From NCBI GenBank assembly GCA_022826805.1, contig JAJDUH010000079.1, positions 1 through 64,000 on the forward strand: a DNA stretch of 64,000 bases. Direction: 5' to 3'. Under the pieces are notes generated by a model that was not told the DNA's origin, ran no database searches, and saw only the letters and a program-made list of their open reading frames with translations. Each line of letters starts with the position of its first letter. Within the stretch, counting starts at the first letter, position 1. Origin of the DNA: Candidatus Poribacteria bacterium (GTDB lineage Bacteria; Poribacteria; WGA-4E; WGA-3G). This document shows positions 25,394 through 34,108 of this stretch, in pieces. Made by a program: the position numbers and the translations under genes.

Positions 25394-27712
25394 ATGACAA
25401 ACACAACTGCAAATAATCTTGTTTTATGGTATCAAAAACCGTCTAAAGAATGGACAGATGCCCTACCTGTCGGAAATGGACGGCTCGGGGCAATGGTATT
25501 CGGCGGTGTGGAACGCGAACGTATCCAGCTTAACGAAGAAACTCTTTGGGACGGCGGTCCTCGCAATTCCAACAATCCAAAAGCTTTAGAAGCACTCCCC
25601 AAAGTTCAGCAGCTACTTTTTGATAATCAGAACGAAGAAGCGACGCAGCTCGCCAGCGAAACGATGCACGGGATACCCGAACGCATCAAATCCTATCAAT
25701 CCTTGGGCGATCTGTTTCTGGAATTTCCACACGGGAACCGTGTTACGGAATATCGTCGAGAACTTGATCTGGGGACAGCTGTTGCAAGGACAACCTATCG
25801 CTCTGCCGATGTCTGTTTTACAAGGGAAGTCTTCGCGACAGCGGTAGACAACCTCATTGTGATTCGGATTGAATGTGACACACCGGGCCAGCTTGCTTTC
25901 GACGCAACGATGACGCGGGAACAGGATGCTGCTGTTGAAACTATCGCTGACAATCTTCTGCGGCTTGACGGACAATCCGGCGATGAGGGTATCTTGAGAT
26001 TTTCTGCATACTTACAGGTGCAAGTTGAGGGTGGAACGGTCGAGTCAGAAGGCGATAGGCTCTCTGTGCGCGGTGCCAATGTTGCGACGCTTTTTCTCGC
26101 TGCTGCGACAAGTTACATAAATCAGAATAATGCAAGTGGAGACCCACATGCCCTTTGCAAGGATTATCTTACAGGTATTGAGGGGAGATCGTATTCCTCA
26201 ATTCTGAAGAATCACATTGCTGATCATCAATCGCTCTTTCAACGCGTAGATCTGAATCTTGGCTCTACTGCTGCTGGAGATTTGCCGACCGATGAACGCT
26301 TGGCAGCAGTCAAAGAAGGCGCGTCAGATCCAGAGTTTGTTGTCCTCTACTTCCAGTATGGACGTTATCTGATCATGGGAAGTTCAAGACCCGGATGCTT
26401 ACCCGCAAATCTGCAAGGCGTCTGGAACGAACACATGGAGGCACCTTGGAACAGCGATTACCATACCAATATCAACATCCAAATGAACTATTGGATCCCC
26501 GAAGTCTGCAACCTTCCAGAGTGCCACGCTCCGTTATTTGATTACATGGATACACTCGTTGAACCAGGGAGCCAGACGGCAAAAGTTCATTATGGTGCTG
26601 ACGGATGGGTTATCCACCACGTCTCGGATATATGGGGTTTTACAACACCTGCCGACGGAGTCTGGGGTATCTGGCCCATGGGAGCGGCATGGTTGTGTGA
26701 GCATCTATGGGAACACTACCTTTTCGGAGGCGATCTGGAATTCCTTAGAAAACAGGCGTATCCCTTGATGAGCGGTGCAGCGCGTTTTATCCTTGATTTC
26801 CTTGTTGAGGCACCTGAGGACACACCTTTTGCTGGTAAGCTCGTCACAAACCCGTCTCACTCACCCGAGAATAGTTTCCTAAAACCCGATAGCACGCGTT
26901 CGCTCTTTACCTACGCCGCGACAATGGACCTGGAAATCATCCACGAACTCTTCACTAACTGCATCGCCTGCATTGACATCCTCGGAGGAGATGCTGAATT
27001 CCGTGCTGAATTGGCTTCTGCGTTGGAACGCCTCGCACCCCTCCAGATTAGTGAGAAGACGGAACGGCTTCAAGAGTGGGTATTCGACTACGACGAACCG
27101 GAACCCGGACATCGCCACATGTCGCATCTTTACGCTCTCCATCCGAGCTGCCAGATTACGCTTCGCGGCACGCCAGAATTAGCAGCGGCAGCAAAGAAAT
27201 CGTTGGAGTATCGGTTGGCACACGGCGGTGGACATACAGGATGGAGTCGCGCATGGCTTGTCAGTTTCTGGGCACGACTTGAGGATGCCGAGGAGGCATA
27301 TACCCATCTCCAAGCGCTTCTCGCGAAATGTACGTTGACGAACCTATTTGATACACACCCACCCTTCCAGATTGACGGCAATTTTGGAGGGACCGCAGGC
27401 ATCGCCGAGATGCTACTGCAGAGCCATGCGGGTGAAATTCACCTACTACCTGCGCTGCCCAAGGCGTGGAGCACTGGACACGTCAAAGGGTTACGCGCTC
27501 GCGGTGGGTTTGAGGTAGAAATGGCGTGGGAAAATGGACAACTCACCGAAGCGAAGATTCACTCCTCACTCGGTCAAGACTGCACGCTACGGACAGCGGC
27601 AGCTATCTCGGTGACGTGTAGTGGTGTATCGGTTGAAATCGTGCAGTCGGATTCGGTGGTAACGTTTGGAACCGAGGTAGGAAAAGCGTACGTAATCTCA
27701 GTCTCGACCTAA
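25394..27712 (+). CDS. Glycoside hydrolase family 95 (alpha-L-fucosidase type)
   Basis: About 772 residues from the ATG at 25394 (GGGGAG just upstream), in place of the TTG at 25364. The N-terminal beta domain begins WYQKPSKEWTDALPVGNGRLG, the family signature. In the catalytic (alpha/alpha)6 barrel the segments NINIQMNYWIPE, DEPEPGHRHMSHLY and DGNFGGTAGIAEML carry the Asn/Glu/Asp residues used in inverting GH95 catalysis. GH95 enzymes remove alpha-1,2-linked fucose or galactose from glycans. No signal peptide is visible, so it probably acts on imported oligosaccharides. Confidence 0.92.
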   Translation: MTNTTANNLVLWYQKPSKEWTDALPVGNGRLGAMVFGGVERERIQLNEETLWDGGPRNSNNPKALEALPKVQQLLFDNQNEEATQLASETMHGIPERIKSYQSLGDLFLEFPHGNRVTEYRRELDLGTAVARTTYRSADVCFTREVFATAVDNLIVIRIECDTPGQLAFDATMTREQDAAVETIADNLLRLDGQSGDEGILRFSAYLQVQVEGGTVESEGDRLSVRGANVATLFLAAATSYINQNNASGDPHALCKDYLTGIEGRSYSSILKNHIADHQSLFQRVDLNLGSTAAGDLPTDERLAAVKEGASDPEFVVLYFQYGRYLIMGSSRPGCLPANLQGVWNEHMEAPWNSDYHTNINIQMNYWIPEVCNLPECHAPLFDYMDTLVEPGSQTAKVHYGADGWVIHHVSDIWGFTTPADGVWGIWPMGAAWLCEHLWEHYLFGGDLEFLRKQAYPLMSGAARFILDFLVEAPEDTPFAGKLVTNPSHSPENSFLKPDSTRSLFTYAATMDLEIIHELFTNCIACIDILGGDAEFRAELASALERLAPLQISEKTERLQEWVFDYDEPEPGHRHMSHLYALHPSCQITLRGTPELAAAAKKSLEYRLAHGGGHTGWSRAWLVSFWARLEDAEEAYTHLQALLAKCTLTNLFDTHPPFQIDGNFGGTAGIAEMLLQSHAGEIHLLPALPKAWSTGHVKGLRARGGFEVEMAWENGQLTEAKIHSSLGQDCTLRTAAAISVTCSGVSVEIVQSDSVVTFGTEVGKAYVISVST

Positions 27713-28675
27713 GTCTACTGATACCGGTAGCCGTGTCTGATCGGCATACGCTTTGATGCGTTCAGTTGCTAATTCTATATATTTCTCTTCAATATCGTAG
27801 CCGACATAGTGTCTCCCCGATTTCAAGGCACTCAAGCAGGTTGTGCCGCTCCCACAGAACGGATCCAGGACGACATCCCCGATGAAAGTATAAAGTTGAA
27901 TCAACCGATGCGGAAGCTCCTCAGGAAATGGAGCAGGGTGTCCGATGCGTTTGGCGGAGACAGATGGGAAGGTCCAGACGCTTTTGGTCCACTCTAAGAA
28001 GTCCTCTTTTCGGATTGAGTTTTCTTTTTCGTTGCGTTTCCGAGAGAAGGAGTCTTTAGAGAAAATGAGGATGTATTCATGAACATCTCTCAACACTGGA
28101 TTCGCTGCTGATTGCCAACTCCCCCACGCCGTTGAGGGTCCCGCACTTGAGGCTTTGTCCCAAATGATTTCACCCCGCATGTGGTAACCTATCGCCAACA
28201 TATCTTCTATGATGTAACTGTGCAAGGGGATGTATGGCTTCCTGCCTAAGTTGGCGATGTTAATACACGCTCTGCCGCCCGTAACCAATTTTTTGTAGGT
28301 TTCAGCAAGGACAACATAAAGGAGTTCCCTGTATTCTACGAGTGTCAAGTCGTCGTCGTACTCCTTTTTGGCGTTGTAGGGCGGGGACGTAACCATCAAA
28401 TGAACGCTGGCATCAGGGATTGTGGACATATCCGTGCTGGAGGTACAGTAAAGTTGATTGAGGTTTTCCGGGGATATAGGGTTTTCCGTCCATGTATCGG
28501 GTTCAGGAATTTTCTGATCGGCGTAGAGTTTGCTGCCGTAAAATTCGCTGGCATCGTGATTGATTCTTCCTGATGTTCCGAACGCACTGGTCTGGGTGCC
28601 CTGCCTTTGAGTTTTCGAGTTCGTTTTGCTCATGTTTCCATTGGAATTAAGGGAGATGAAATTTAGCACTATCAT
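27698..28675 (-). CDS. Site-specific DNA methyltransferase (beta class, N4-cytosine or N6-adenine)
   Basis: 325 residues. The catalytic motif IV TSPPYN (96-101) comes before the SAM-binding motif DPFCGSGTT (about 271-279), the order of the beta class; FPEELPHRLIQLYTF is typical of DNA-methylase N4/N6 domains. No restriction endonuclease is adjacent, so it is probably an orphan or the partner lies elsewhere. Its end overlaps the end of the GH95 gene on the other strand by 15 bases. Two starts are possible: 28675 and MSKTNSK at 28633; the upstream hairpin at 28678-28727 ends just before the first. Confidence 0.88.
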   Translation of the reverse strand: MIVLNFISLNSNGNMSKTNSKTQRQGTQTSAFGTSGRINHDASEFYGSKLYADQKIPEPDTWTENPISPENLNQLYCTSSTDMSTIPDASVHLMVTSPPYNAKKEYDDDLTLVEYRELLYVVLAETYKKLVTGGRACINIANLGRKPYIPLHSYIIEDMLAIGYHMRGEIIWDKASSAGPSTAWGSWQSAANPVLRDVHEYILIFSKDSFSRKRNEKENSIRKEDFLEWTKSVWTFPSVSAKRIGHPAPFPEELPHRLIQLYTFIGDVVLDPFCGSGTTCLSALKSGRHYVGYDIEEKYIELATERIKAYADQTRLPVSVDLGRD

Positions 28676-28677
28676 GG

Positions 28678-28727
28678 AACAGCAAAGGACACTTATACAC
28701 CAGGACTTCTATTAATCCTTTGCTGTT
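28678..28727. repeat. Perfect 12-base inverted repeat before the methyltransferase gene
   Basis: AACAGCAAAGGA (28678-28689) and TCCTTTGCTGTT (28716-28727) with a 26-base loop. It sits exactly between the cupin gene stop and the methyltransferase start and could be a control hairpin or a terminator without T-run. Confidence 0.6.
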
Positions 28728-28737
28728 CTTTTCCGTG

Positions 28738-29139
28738 CTATTTGGATGCTTTGCCGCCAAGTACAACAAGGAATGCACTATCTTCGTTAGCATAGACACT
28801 ATGGAGGATGTCGGCTGTGAAGGTAACGCCTTCACCTTGTTCCAGCGTTATTTTATCAGGACTTGTTGTAAATATGATGCTTCCGCTAAGTATAATGACT
28901 GTAGCGGCAGCGGGAGCTGGATGTTCCTCAAGCACAGATCCTGCTTTCAGGGCGACTAGAACGATAGTCAACTCATCGCCGCGGGCTAAGGTCAGCGAGG
29001 CTCTGCCTGACGTGGCGGATGTGGCTTCTTCTATGAGGTTTTCAGCCATTGCCATAAACGGAAACGACTGAGTTAGTGGTGTATTCAAATCTACAGGTCT
29101 GTAAGGTCTTTCAAATGATGTATTCATTGCTTTCCTCAT
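28738..29139 (-). CDS. Small cupin-domain protein
   Basis: 133 residues forming one double-stranded beta helix. Cupin motif 1 is replaced by LKAGSVLEEHPAPAAATVIILSG and motif 2 by GEGVTFTADILHSVYANEDS; the His residues of motif 1 are partly lost, so metal binding is uncertain. Function unknown. Starts at 29139 (GAGAGA upstream) or at 29127 (AGGAA upstream) are both possible. Confidence 0.7.
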   Translation of the reverse strand: MRKAMNTSFERPYRPVDLNTPLTQSFPFMAMAENLIEEATSATSGRASLTLARGDELTIVLVALKAGSVLEEHPAPAAATVIILSGSIIFTTSPDKITLEQGEGVTFTADILHSVYANEDSAFLVVLGGKASK

Positions 29140-29145
29140 TTTCTC

Positions 29146-30363
29146 TCAATACTGGTCTGGAGACCAGAAGATGACGTCGCGTTTGGGAAACAACGTGGCT
29201 AAAAACGCTGAGATCTCTGGAGGTCCTGAAGTATTGGCGTTTATCTGTTCCCATCCTATTTCGCCGAACAGGAGTTGCCAGAAATCTGCTTCGGAGAGGT
29301 CTACCGCAAAATCAACTGCGTCGGTGTCTTCAGGAAAAATTTGCAGCGTTCCCTCAGCATTGTGCCGCAGCACAGTTTCTTGGCTGTTAATGGCAGGCAG
29401 TTTGATAGCGAGCGGTGGAAATGTGTCTCCAGCATCCGCAATTCGCGATTCCCACTGAACTATGAGCCGACGCAGAAACACAGATGGACTAACAGCATAG
29501 AGCATCATCCCTGTGTATTCTGTTGGGGTTACCGGACTATTGCACCTCGCTATCAAGCGTTCCGCAAACGGGTGCTGAGACGGAAATCTGCCCCCTATTT
29601 CTTCGATTCCTTCTGCTTCACAGACTTGCAAAAAGTGGGATGCAAGGGCGTCCAAGACCATCAGATTGTCGGGCCCGTATCCCACTTCGCACACTACTAC
29701 ACGCTTTCCATCTATCTCATAGTTGAGATACCCTTCAATGTGTTCATCTTGGCGTGCGACAACGGTTGGGAAAACCCCACGAATACGGGACGGTGCCATA
29801 TCCCAATAAGCGCGCGTCCGTGTAATAGTTCCGCTCTGCTGTGCATTGGTGATGTCGTATAGCCGTGCCACAGCATCTAAATCCGTTTCTGGATTAAAAT
29901 CGGTTACTTGCCATTCCGATGAATCGGCGACATCTGTTGCCGGGTCGCACGTTACATTGAAACCGTGTAGCGGTAAAGATGTCCACCCCAATCGACGATA
30001 AAACGCCTCTGGGATGATAGTAAACAGGACGCCGAGATCACACCCTGTTGTCCGTAGATAGTCGATTGTATCTCGCATGAGGGCAGATGCGTATCCGACG
30101 CCACGGTAGTTTGGATGTGTGCAAACACCGCCGATACCACCGATTGTTACGAGGGATGCCCCTACCCGCAGCCGACGTTCCCAGACGCGCAGGGTTGAAA
30201 TAACCCTGTCGTTTACGACAACAACACGCGTCTGTGGAAGTCTGTAACTGCTATCCCTTTGAACATACTGCCAATAGCGTTCATGCCCGTTGGGGTTAAA
30301 CGCCAAGCAGCTGAGTTCAACAACCTGCTCTAACTCTGATTCACGTGCACCTCTGATTTCCAT
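29146..30363 (-). CDS. GNAT family N-acetyltransferase, Eis-like
   Basis: 405 residues. The N-terminal GNAT domain holds the acetyl-CoA-binding motif GVCTHPNYRGVGYASALMRD. A second GNAT-like domain and a sterol-carrier-like C-terminal part follow, which is the three-part layout of the Eis/YokD group. Such enzymes acetylate amines on aminoglycosides or proteins; the substrate here is not known. No clear Shine-Dalgarno sequence was seen before the start. A TCAGTTG-type heptad repeat lies just upstream. Confidence 0.8.
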   Translation of the reverse strand: MEIRGARESELEQVVELSCLAFNPNGHERYWQYVQRDSSYRLPQTRVVVVNDRVISTLRVWERRLRVGASLVTIGGIGGVCTHPNYRGVGYASALMRDTIDYLRTTGCDLGVLFTIIPEAFYRRLGWTSLPLHGFNVTCDPATDVADSSEWQVTDFNPETDLDAVARLYDITNAQQSGTITRTRAYWDMAPSRIRGVFPTVVARQDEHIEGYLNYEIDGKRVVVCEVGYGPDNLMVLDALASHFLQVCEAEGIEEIGGRFPSQHPFAERLIARCNSPVTPTEYTGMMLYAVSPSVFLRRLIVQWESRIADAGDTFPPLAIKLPAINSQETVLRHNAEGTLQIFPEDTDAVDFAVDLSEADFWQLLFGEIGWEQINANTSGPPEISAFLATLFPKRDVIFWSPDQY

Positions 30364-30373
30364 ATTTTTGTTC

Positions 30374-30408
30374 GTTGTCGGTTATCGGTTGTCAGTTGTC
30401 AGTTAAGA
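30374..30408 (+). repeat. Heptad tandem repeat
   Basis: Five consecutive seven-base units: GTTGTCG, GTTATCG, GTTGTCA, GTTGTCA, GTTAAGA. Related units occur at 23790, 40895, 41000 and 60403. This type of short heptad repeat is known in several bacterial phyla and is probably mobile by slippage or insertion. Confidence 0.6.
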
Positions 30409-30607
30409 GACCTTTTTGTAACAATCCCATCTAACCTGGCGTAGGTGATATAGAAGGTCAATTGTTGCAAATCCACACTTTAGTAGTCTATCCACCTTTA
30501 AATTGTAGGTGGATTGGTTCGTAGTAGGGAAACCATTCATTGCCCGTTGCAATGTGAAACGAATCAAGGGACTCCGAATAAGCCCAAATTTTAAACTGGA
30601 CAGTCCA
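30409..30607. other. Intergenic region without recognised gene
   Basis: About 200 bases between two minus-strand genes. It contains a hairpin TCCACC (30491-30496) with GGTGGA (30508-30513). No convincing reading frame, RNA gene or promoter was seen. Confidence 0.4.
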
Positions 30608-31657
30608 TTAGACCATCGTAAAGACAACACCTAACGCCTCATTCGGCGTTTGGATCAATTTTTCGCATCCTTCAGGTGCTTGATCTATCGGGATCATGTC
30701 TGTAATTACTGGTTCCACCTGAACTTTGCCTTCGGATATGAGTCGTAGCGATAATTCCAGGTTGCGTTGTGTGGGCCACGGAACAAATACCGGTGGGTAA
30801 TCCGCGCCGTGTTCATAATCCTCATCATGATAACCTGGTCCGGTCCGCGCTGCACTGATAACATCTACATTGCCGAGACCGGCTGCGAAGCCGTGTGTAA
30901 TGTTTGCACCGCCAACAATAACAATTCGTCCGAATTTGTGTGTGTCGGGTGCTGTCTTCAGCATCGCTCGGATCTGCTGAAACGCACTCGTTGCGTCTCC
31001 ACCGAAGGCGATGATTCCACAGTCCATGCCGTAGCCGTTGGTAAATTCGTTTGCAATAGGAATCGGATCCGTTTCCGAGACGTTTATCGCTCGAAGTATC
31101 CCCGCGTTTTCAGCGATACCTATCCGCAATGGCAGTCTATCTAAGCCGATCACATAGGCACCCGCGGCTTTGGCTATCTGGCATGCAAACTGACCAACGA
31201 TACCCAGTCCGGCGACGACGACGTTCTCGCCAATACGAATACGTCCGCGTTGCACAGCGTGCAATGCCGTTGCCACAAGGTGATTAGCCGCTGCGTCCTC
31301 GTCCCTGACGTTATCGGGAATTCTCGCACATAGATTATGCGGAACACAGGCATGCGTGGCGTGGAGTGCATAACCACCGCCCATACCGGTCACCCTATCG
31401 CCGATCTCAAATTCATCGCAATCGCCTTCTTTGCCGATGACGATGCCAGCGTTTTGGTATCCAAACGGACGTTGTCGCGCTTCGGAACCCGGATTCTCGC
31501 GTCGCCGTTTGACGCCGCCGAGTTCCGAGCCAGGACTTACCATAGAGGCGTGGACTTGAATTAAAAGTTGTCCGGGTTTCGGTGCAGGGGTTTTCTGTTC
31601 TTCCGTCCAGATACGACCTGCTTCGTTCATCATCAGCACTTTTCTCGTTTTACTCAT
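30608..31657 (-). CDS. Medium-chain (zinc-type) dehydrogenase/reductase
   Basis: 349 residues. An N-terminal GroES-like domain is followed by a Rossmann fold with NVVVAGLGIVGQFACQIAK. The usual structural-zinc cysteine cluster is absent and the first part reads VHASMVSPGSELGG, as in the sugar/sialic-acid type MDR enzymes often found with phytanoyl-CoA dioxygenases in this group. The substrate is unknown; an alcohol or sugar is likely. AAAGGA lies five bases before the ATG. Confidence 0.8.
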   Translation of the reverse strand: MSKTRKVLMMNEAGRIWTEEQKTPAPKPGQLLIQVHASMVSPGSELGGVKRRRENPGSEARQRPFGYQNAGIVIGKEGDCDEFEIGDRVTGMGGGYALHATHACVPHNLCARIPDNVRDEDAAANHLVATALHAVQRGRIRIGENVVVAGLGIVGQFACQIAKAAGAYVIGLDRLPLRIGIAENAGILRAINVSETDPIPIANEFTNGYGMDCGIIAFGGDATSAFQQIRAMLKTAPDTHKFGRIVIVGGANITHGFAAGLGNVDVISAARTGPGYHDEDYEHGADYPPVFVPWPTQRNLELSLRLISEGKVQVEPVITDMIPIDQAPEGCEKLIQTPNEALGVVFTMV

Positions 31658-31690
31658 AGCAATCCTTTCTCATTTTATTTTCATTCGTTT

Positions 31691-32656
31691 TTATTGGTAA
31701 GGCTCCAAATCAATCCCCGGATATGCCTGCTCAAGGCGTGTGAGGGCTTTCGGTGTATAATATGCATCGCCAGGGGCGGGCCAGCCTAAAACGCGTCGCG
31801 CAGCCGGGGTCGTTTTCGCCACAAATTTCATATACTGTGGACTTCCCCAACTCGGTACAGGGCGCGTTGTTTTGCACCAATCGGCGTTGTCCGCACGATG
31901 GAAATGATAACCCATCCAGGCGCGTTGTTTGCTTTTATTCTCAAACGGTTGTGCGGCGTGAACTAAGTAACTTGAACGGAACGCAACACTTCCCGCTTTT
32001 GCCGTAACAGGAATTGGATCGGCAAGTACACCTTTAAATTCACGTAAATCAGGGATACCCACACCGCCTGATCTTCCGGGGTACTTCGCCCATATAGTAT
32101 CCAGTTGGTCTTGTGAACCTGGGCAAACCAGCATCGGCGCGCCGTCTAAGTCAATGTCGTGCAGGATAATTCCAGACAAGATATATCCATAGCGTTGCCA
32201 ATCTGGGTGTGGTGGTAAAGGCGAGTTCGTTCCGTTGTCGATGTGGTAACCCTGCCATAGATGTTCGCTATGGCGGCTATCGGTAAGCCCTTCTCGGAGG
32301 AAGATTTGTCCATAACCGAGTAGAATTTCTGCCGTGCCTAATAATTGCTGGGCTACCCCCAAGTATGCTTCATTTTCAAGGAGTTTGTCTACTGCTTCCA
32401 AGCCTGTCGGAAAATGCAATGCTTTTCCAAAAGGCCCCGCGAGTCGTTGCATATCGCTGTTCTTCTCATAGGCACTTTTCAGGGCATCTGGCTGCGCATC
32501 CCATTTGGCGCGATATTCGGCGTAAGTTAACCCGTCGTAGGCATTCCGTTCAATTGCTTCCAGCGCGGGAACAACCATCTCATGCGAAAAAACGTTGGGC
32601 ACTACGATTGTTCCATCTCGTTTCCATGCTGTCAGTTGTTCTGTTGTCAGCTGCAT
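31691..32656 (-). CDS. Phytanoyl-CoA dioxygenase (PhyH) family protein
   Basis: About 321 residues from the ATG at 32656, which has GGAGG eight bases upstream; the in-frame ATG at 32686 lies inside the end of the preceding gene and has no such site. The Fe(II)/2-oxoglutarate motif is HID in WQGYHIDNG, with the distal His in SYLVHAAQPF followed by RAWMGYHF with the 2-oxoglutarate Arg. PhyH proteins hydroxylate diverse small molecules and are heavily expanded in Poribacteria. Substrate unknown. Confidence 0.85.
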   Translation of the reverse strand: MQLTTEQLTAWKRDGTIVVPNVFSHEMVVPALEAIERNAYDGLTYAEYRAKWDAQPDALKSAYEKNSDMQRLAGPFGKALHFPTGLEAVDKLLENEAYLGVAQQLLGTAEILLGYGQIFLREGLTDSRHSEHLWQGYHIDNGTNSPLPPHPDWQRYGYILSGIILHDIDLDGAPMLVCPGSQDQLDTIWAKYPGRSGGVGIPDLREFKGVLADPIPVTAKAGSVAFRSSYLVHAAQPFENKSKQRAWMGYHFHRADNADWCKTTRPVPSWGSPQYMKFVAKTTPAARRVLGWPAPGDAYYTPKALTRLEQAYPGIDLEPYQ

Positions 32657-32661
32657 TGCAT

Positions 32662-33699
32662 TTACCTCCGTGTGAACGTTTCCCATTTATCCTCTTGAAC
32701 GACTCCATCGTCTACTTTCTGTTGAATCGCCTGCCACCATTCTTTGTTTTCTACGTACCACCGAATCGTCTCACGCATCCCTTCTTCAAAGGGAATCCTC
32801 GGTTCCCACCCAACTTCGTGGGTGATCTTCTGTGAGTCCAGCAAATACCGGCAATCGTGTCCTGGACGGTCGGGAACATAAGTTTTTAACTGCTGCGGTT
32901 TGCCAAGCGTGTCAAGGATAAAATCGCTGATTTCCTCGATGCTTTTTTCTATACCGCTCCCAACATTGTAGGTCTCACCGATTTTGCCGCGCTCAATCAC
33001 TGCTGCTATTGCTCGACAGTGGTCTTCGACATGCAGCCATTCCCGTCGGTTATGGCTGCTTTGATAGAGCGTTAGCGGCAAATTTTGGATCGCATTCGTT
33101 GTGAATAACGGAATAAGTTTCTCTGGATGTTGGTATGGACCGTAATTGTTCGCGCAATTGGAGATAGTAATTGGCATACCGAAGCTGTGAAAATAGGCGT
33201 TCACGAGATGATCAGCTGCTGCTTTGGAGGCGTTGTAAGGGGTCTGTGGACGGTACGGGGCACTCTCACTAAACGTATGGGGTGAGTCTAAAGGGAGCTC
33301 TCCGTAAACCTCACATGTGGAGATATGGTGAAACCGTTGCACGCCATATTGTCGAGCAGCATCCAATAATACCTGTGTGCCCATCACGTTTGTTTCGAAG
33401 AAACGCCTCGGATGTAAAATCGCGCGACTGTTATGCGACTCAGCAGCGAAATTAACAATTACATCTGGATGTTCCGTTTTCAGAACGTCTTCTACAAAAG
33501 TGGAATCCAGGATGTCGCCGTGGGCAAACTTGTAACGCTTTGGACAATGGGTTTCTGCTATATCTGTCAGGTTAGAAAGATCTCCAGCATAAGTCAGTCG
33601 GTCAAGGTTGATAACAGCGTCATTCGAGTAGTGCCGCAGCCAATATCGGATGAAGTTGGTGCCAATAAATCCAGCACCTCCCGTAACCAGTAATTTCAC
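32662..33699 (-). CDS. rfbB: dTDP-glucose 4,6-dehydratase-like protein, catalytic Asp replaced by Cys
   Basis: 345 residues, an extended short-chain dehydrogenase. The NAD motif is TGGAGFIG (6-13) and the catalytic YNASK pair is Tyr155/Lys159. In the RmlB motif Thr-Asp-Glu, which performs the dehydration step, this protein reads STCEVYG: Thr128, Cys129, Glu130. The rest matches RmlB well, including NCANNYGPYQHPEKLIP. It may be a variant dehydratase or an epimerase/decarboxylase of the same family. The start is GTG with GAAGGG eight bases upstream. Other rml genes are not seen nearby, and the next gene downstream is PhyH. Confidence 0.75.
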   Translation of the reverse strand: MKLLVTGGAGFIGTNFIRYWLRHYSNDAVINLDRLTYAGDLSNLTDIAETHCPKRYKFAHGDILDSTFVEDVLKTEHPDVIVNFAAESHNSRAILHPRRFFETNVMGTQVLLDAARQYGVQRFHHISTCEVYGELPLDSPHTFSESAPYRPQTPYNASKAAADHLVNAYFHSFGMPITISNCANNYGPYQHPEKLIPLFTTNAIQNLPLTLYQSSHNRREWLHVEDHCRAIAAVIERGKIGETYNVGSGIEKSIEEISDFILDTLGKPQQLKTYVPDRPGHDCRYLLDSQKITHEVGWEPRIPFEEGMRETIRWYVENKEWWQAIQQKVDDGVVQEDKWETFTRR

Positions 33700-33831
33700 T
33701 GCTTGTTCCCTTCTAAGAGATCGGATATTATCGTTTGGTCTGGATATATCTTTTCAGTTGCCATAGTGTCGTCCTTAGGTGTTTCCATTTCGCTGTTTAT
33801 AGTTTTTCTATTTTTTAAATTAAGCAACTAT

Positions 33832-33861
33832 ATCTTATCAGAAACAGACGTGGTGTGTCAA
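33832..33861 (-). promoter_or_regulatory. Promoter of the minus-strand rmlB-like/PhyH unit
   Basis: On the minus strand TTGACA (33861-33856), an 18-base spacer and TAAGAT (33837-33832). The predicted leader to the start codon at 33699 is about 125 bases. Confidence 0.6.
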
Positions 33862-33941
33862 CGCAAATTTGCTTAGTTTTCGGTTGCTGGCAATCAGGGG
33901 TTGGCGTTTCGTGAGAGGTCGGGAAATGTAAAGCTAAGACA

Positions 33942-33978
33942 AATTTTGCCGCGTGGGGGCAAAATTCCCTCCTACAGG
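33942..33978. repeat. Palindromic repeat AATTTTGCC...GGCAAAATT
   Basis: AATTTTGCC (33942-33950) pairs exactly with GGCAAAATT (33958-33966). It is followed by CCCTCCTACAGG, the reverse complement of the repeat at 7262. Located in the divergent gap between rmlB-like and aldo/keto reductase genes; apart from the two promoters nothing else is seen in this 400-base gap. Confidence 0.55.
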
Positions 33979-34013
33979 AAAGCTGAATGACCTTTGGAAA
34001 AAATTATACACCG

Positions 34014-34042
34014 TTGACAAATAATAGGAAATCTTGTAAAAT
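34014..34042 (+). promoter_or_regulatory. Promoter of the aldo/keto reductase gene
   Basis: TTGACA (34014-34019), 17-base spacer, TAAAAT (34037-34042). The consensus -35 and exact spacing make this one of the best promoter matches in the window. Confidence 0.7.
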
Positions 34043-34108
34043 AGCGAACAAATTCGGATCATAAAACTTGCTACAAGACACGGGCCCTGACTTGTGAGGG
34101 AAGAAATA

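Noticed and set aside
29275..29862. 195-codon open frame on the plus strand
   Set aside because: Antisense of the GNAT acetyltransferase gene, which has clear motifs; no recognisable domain here.
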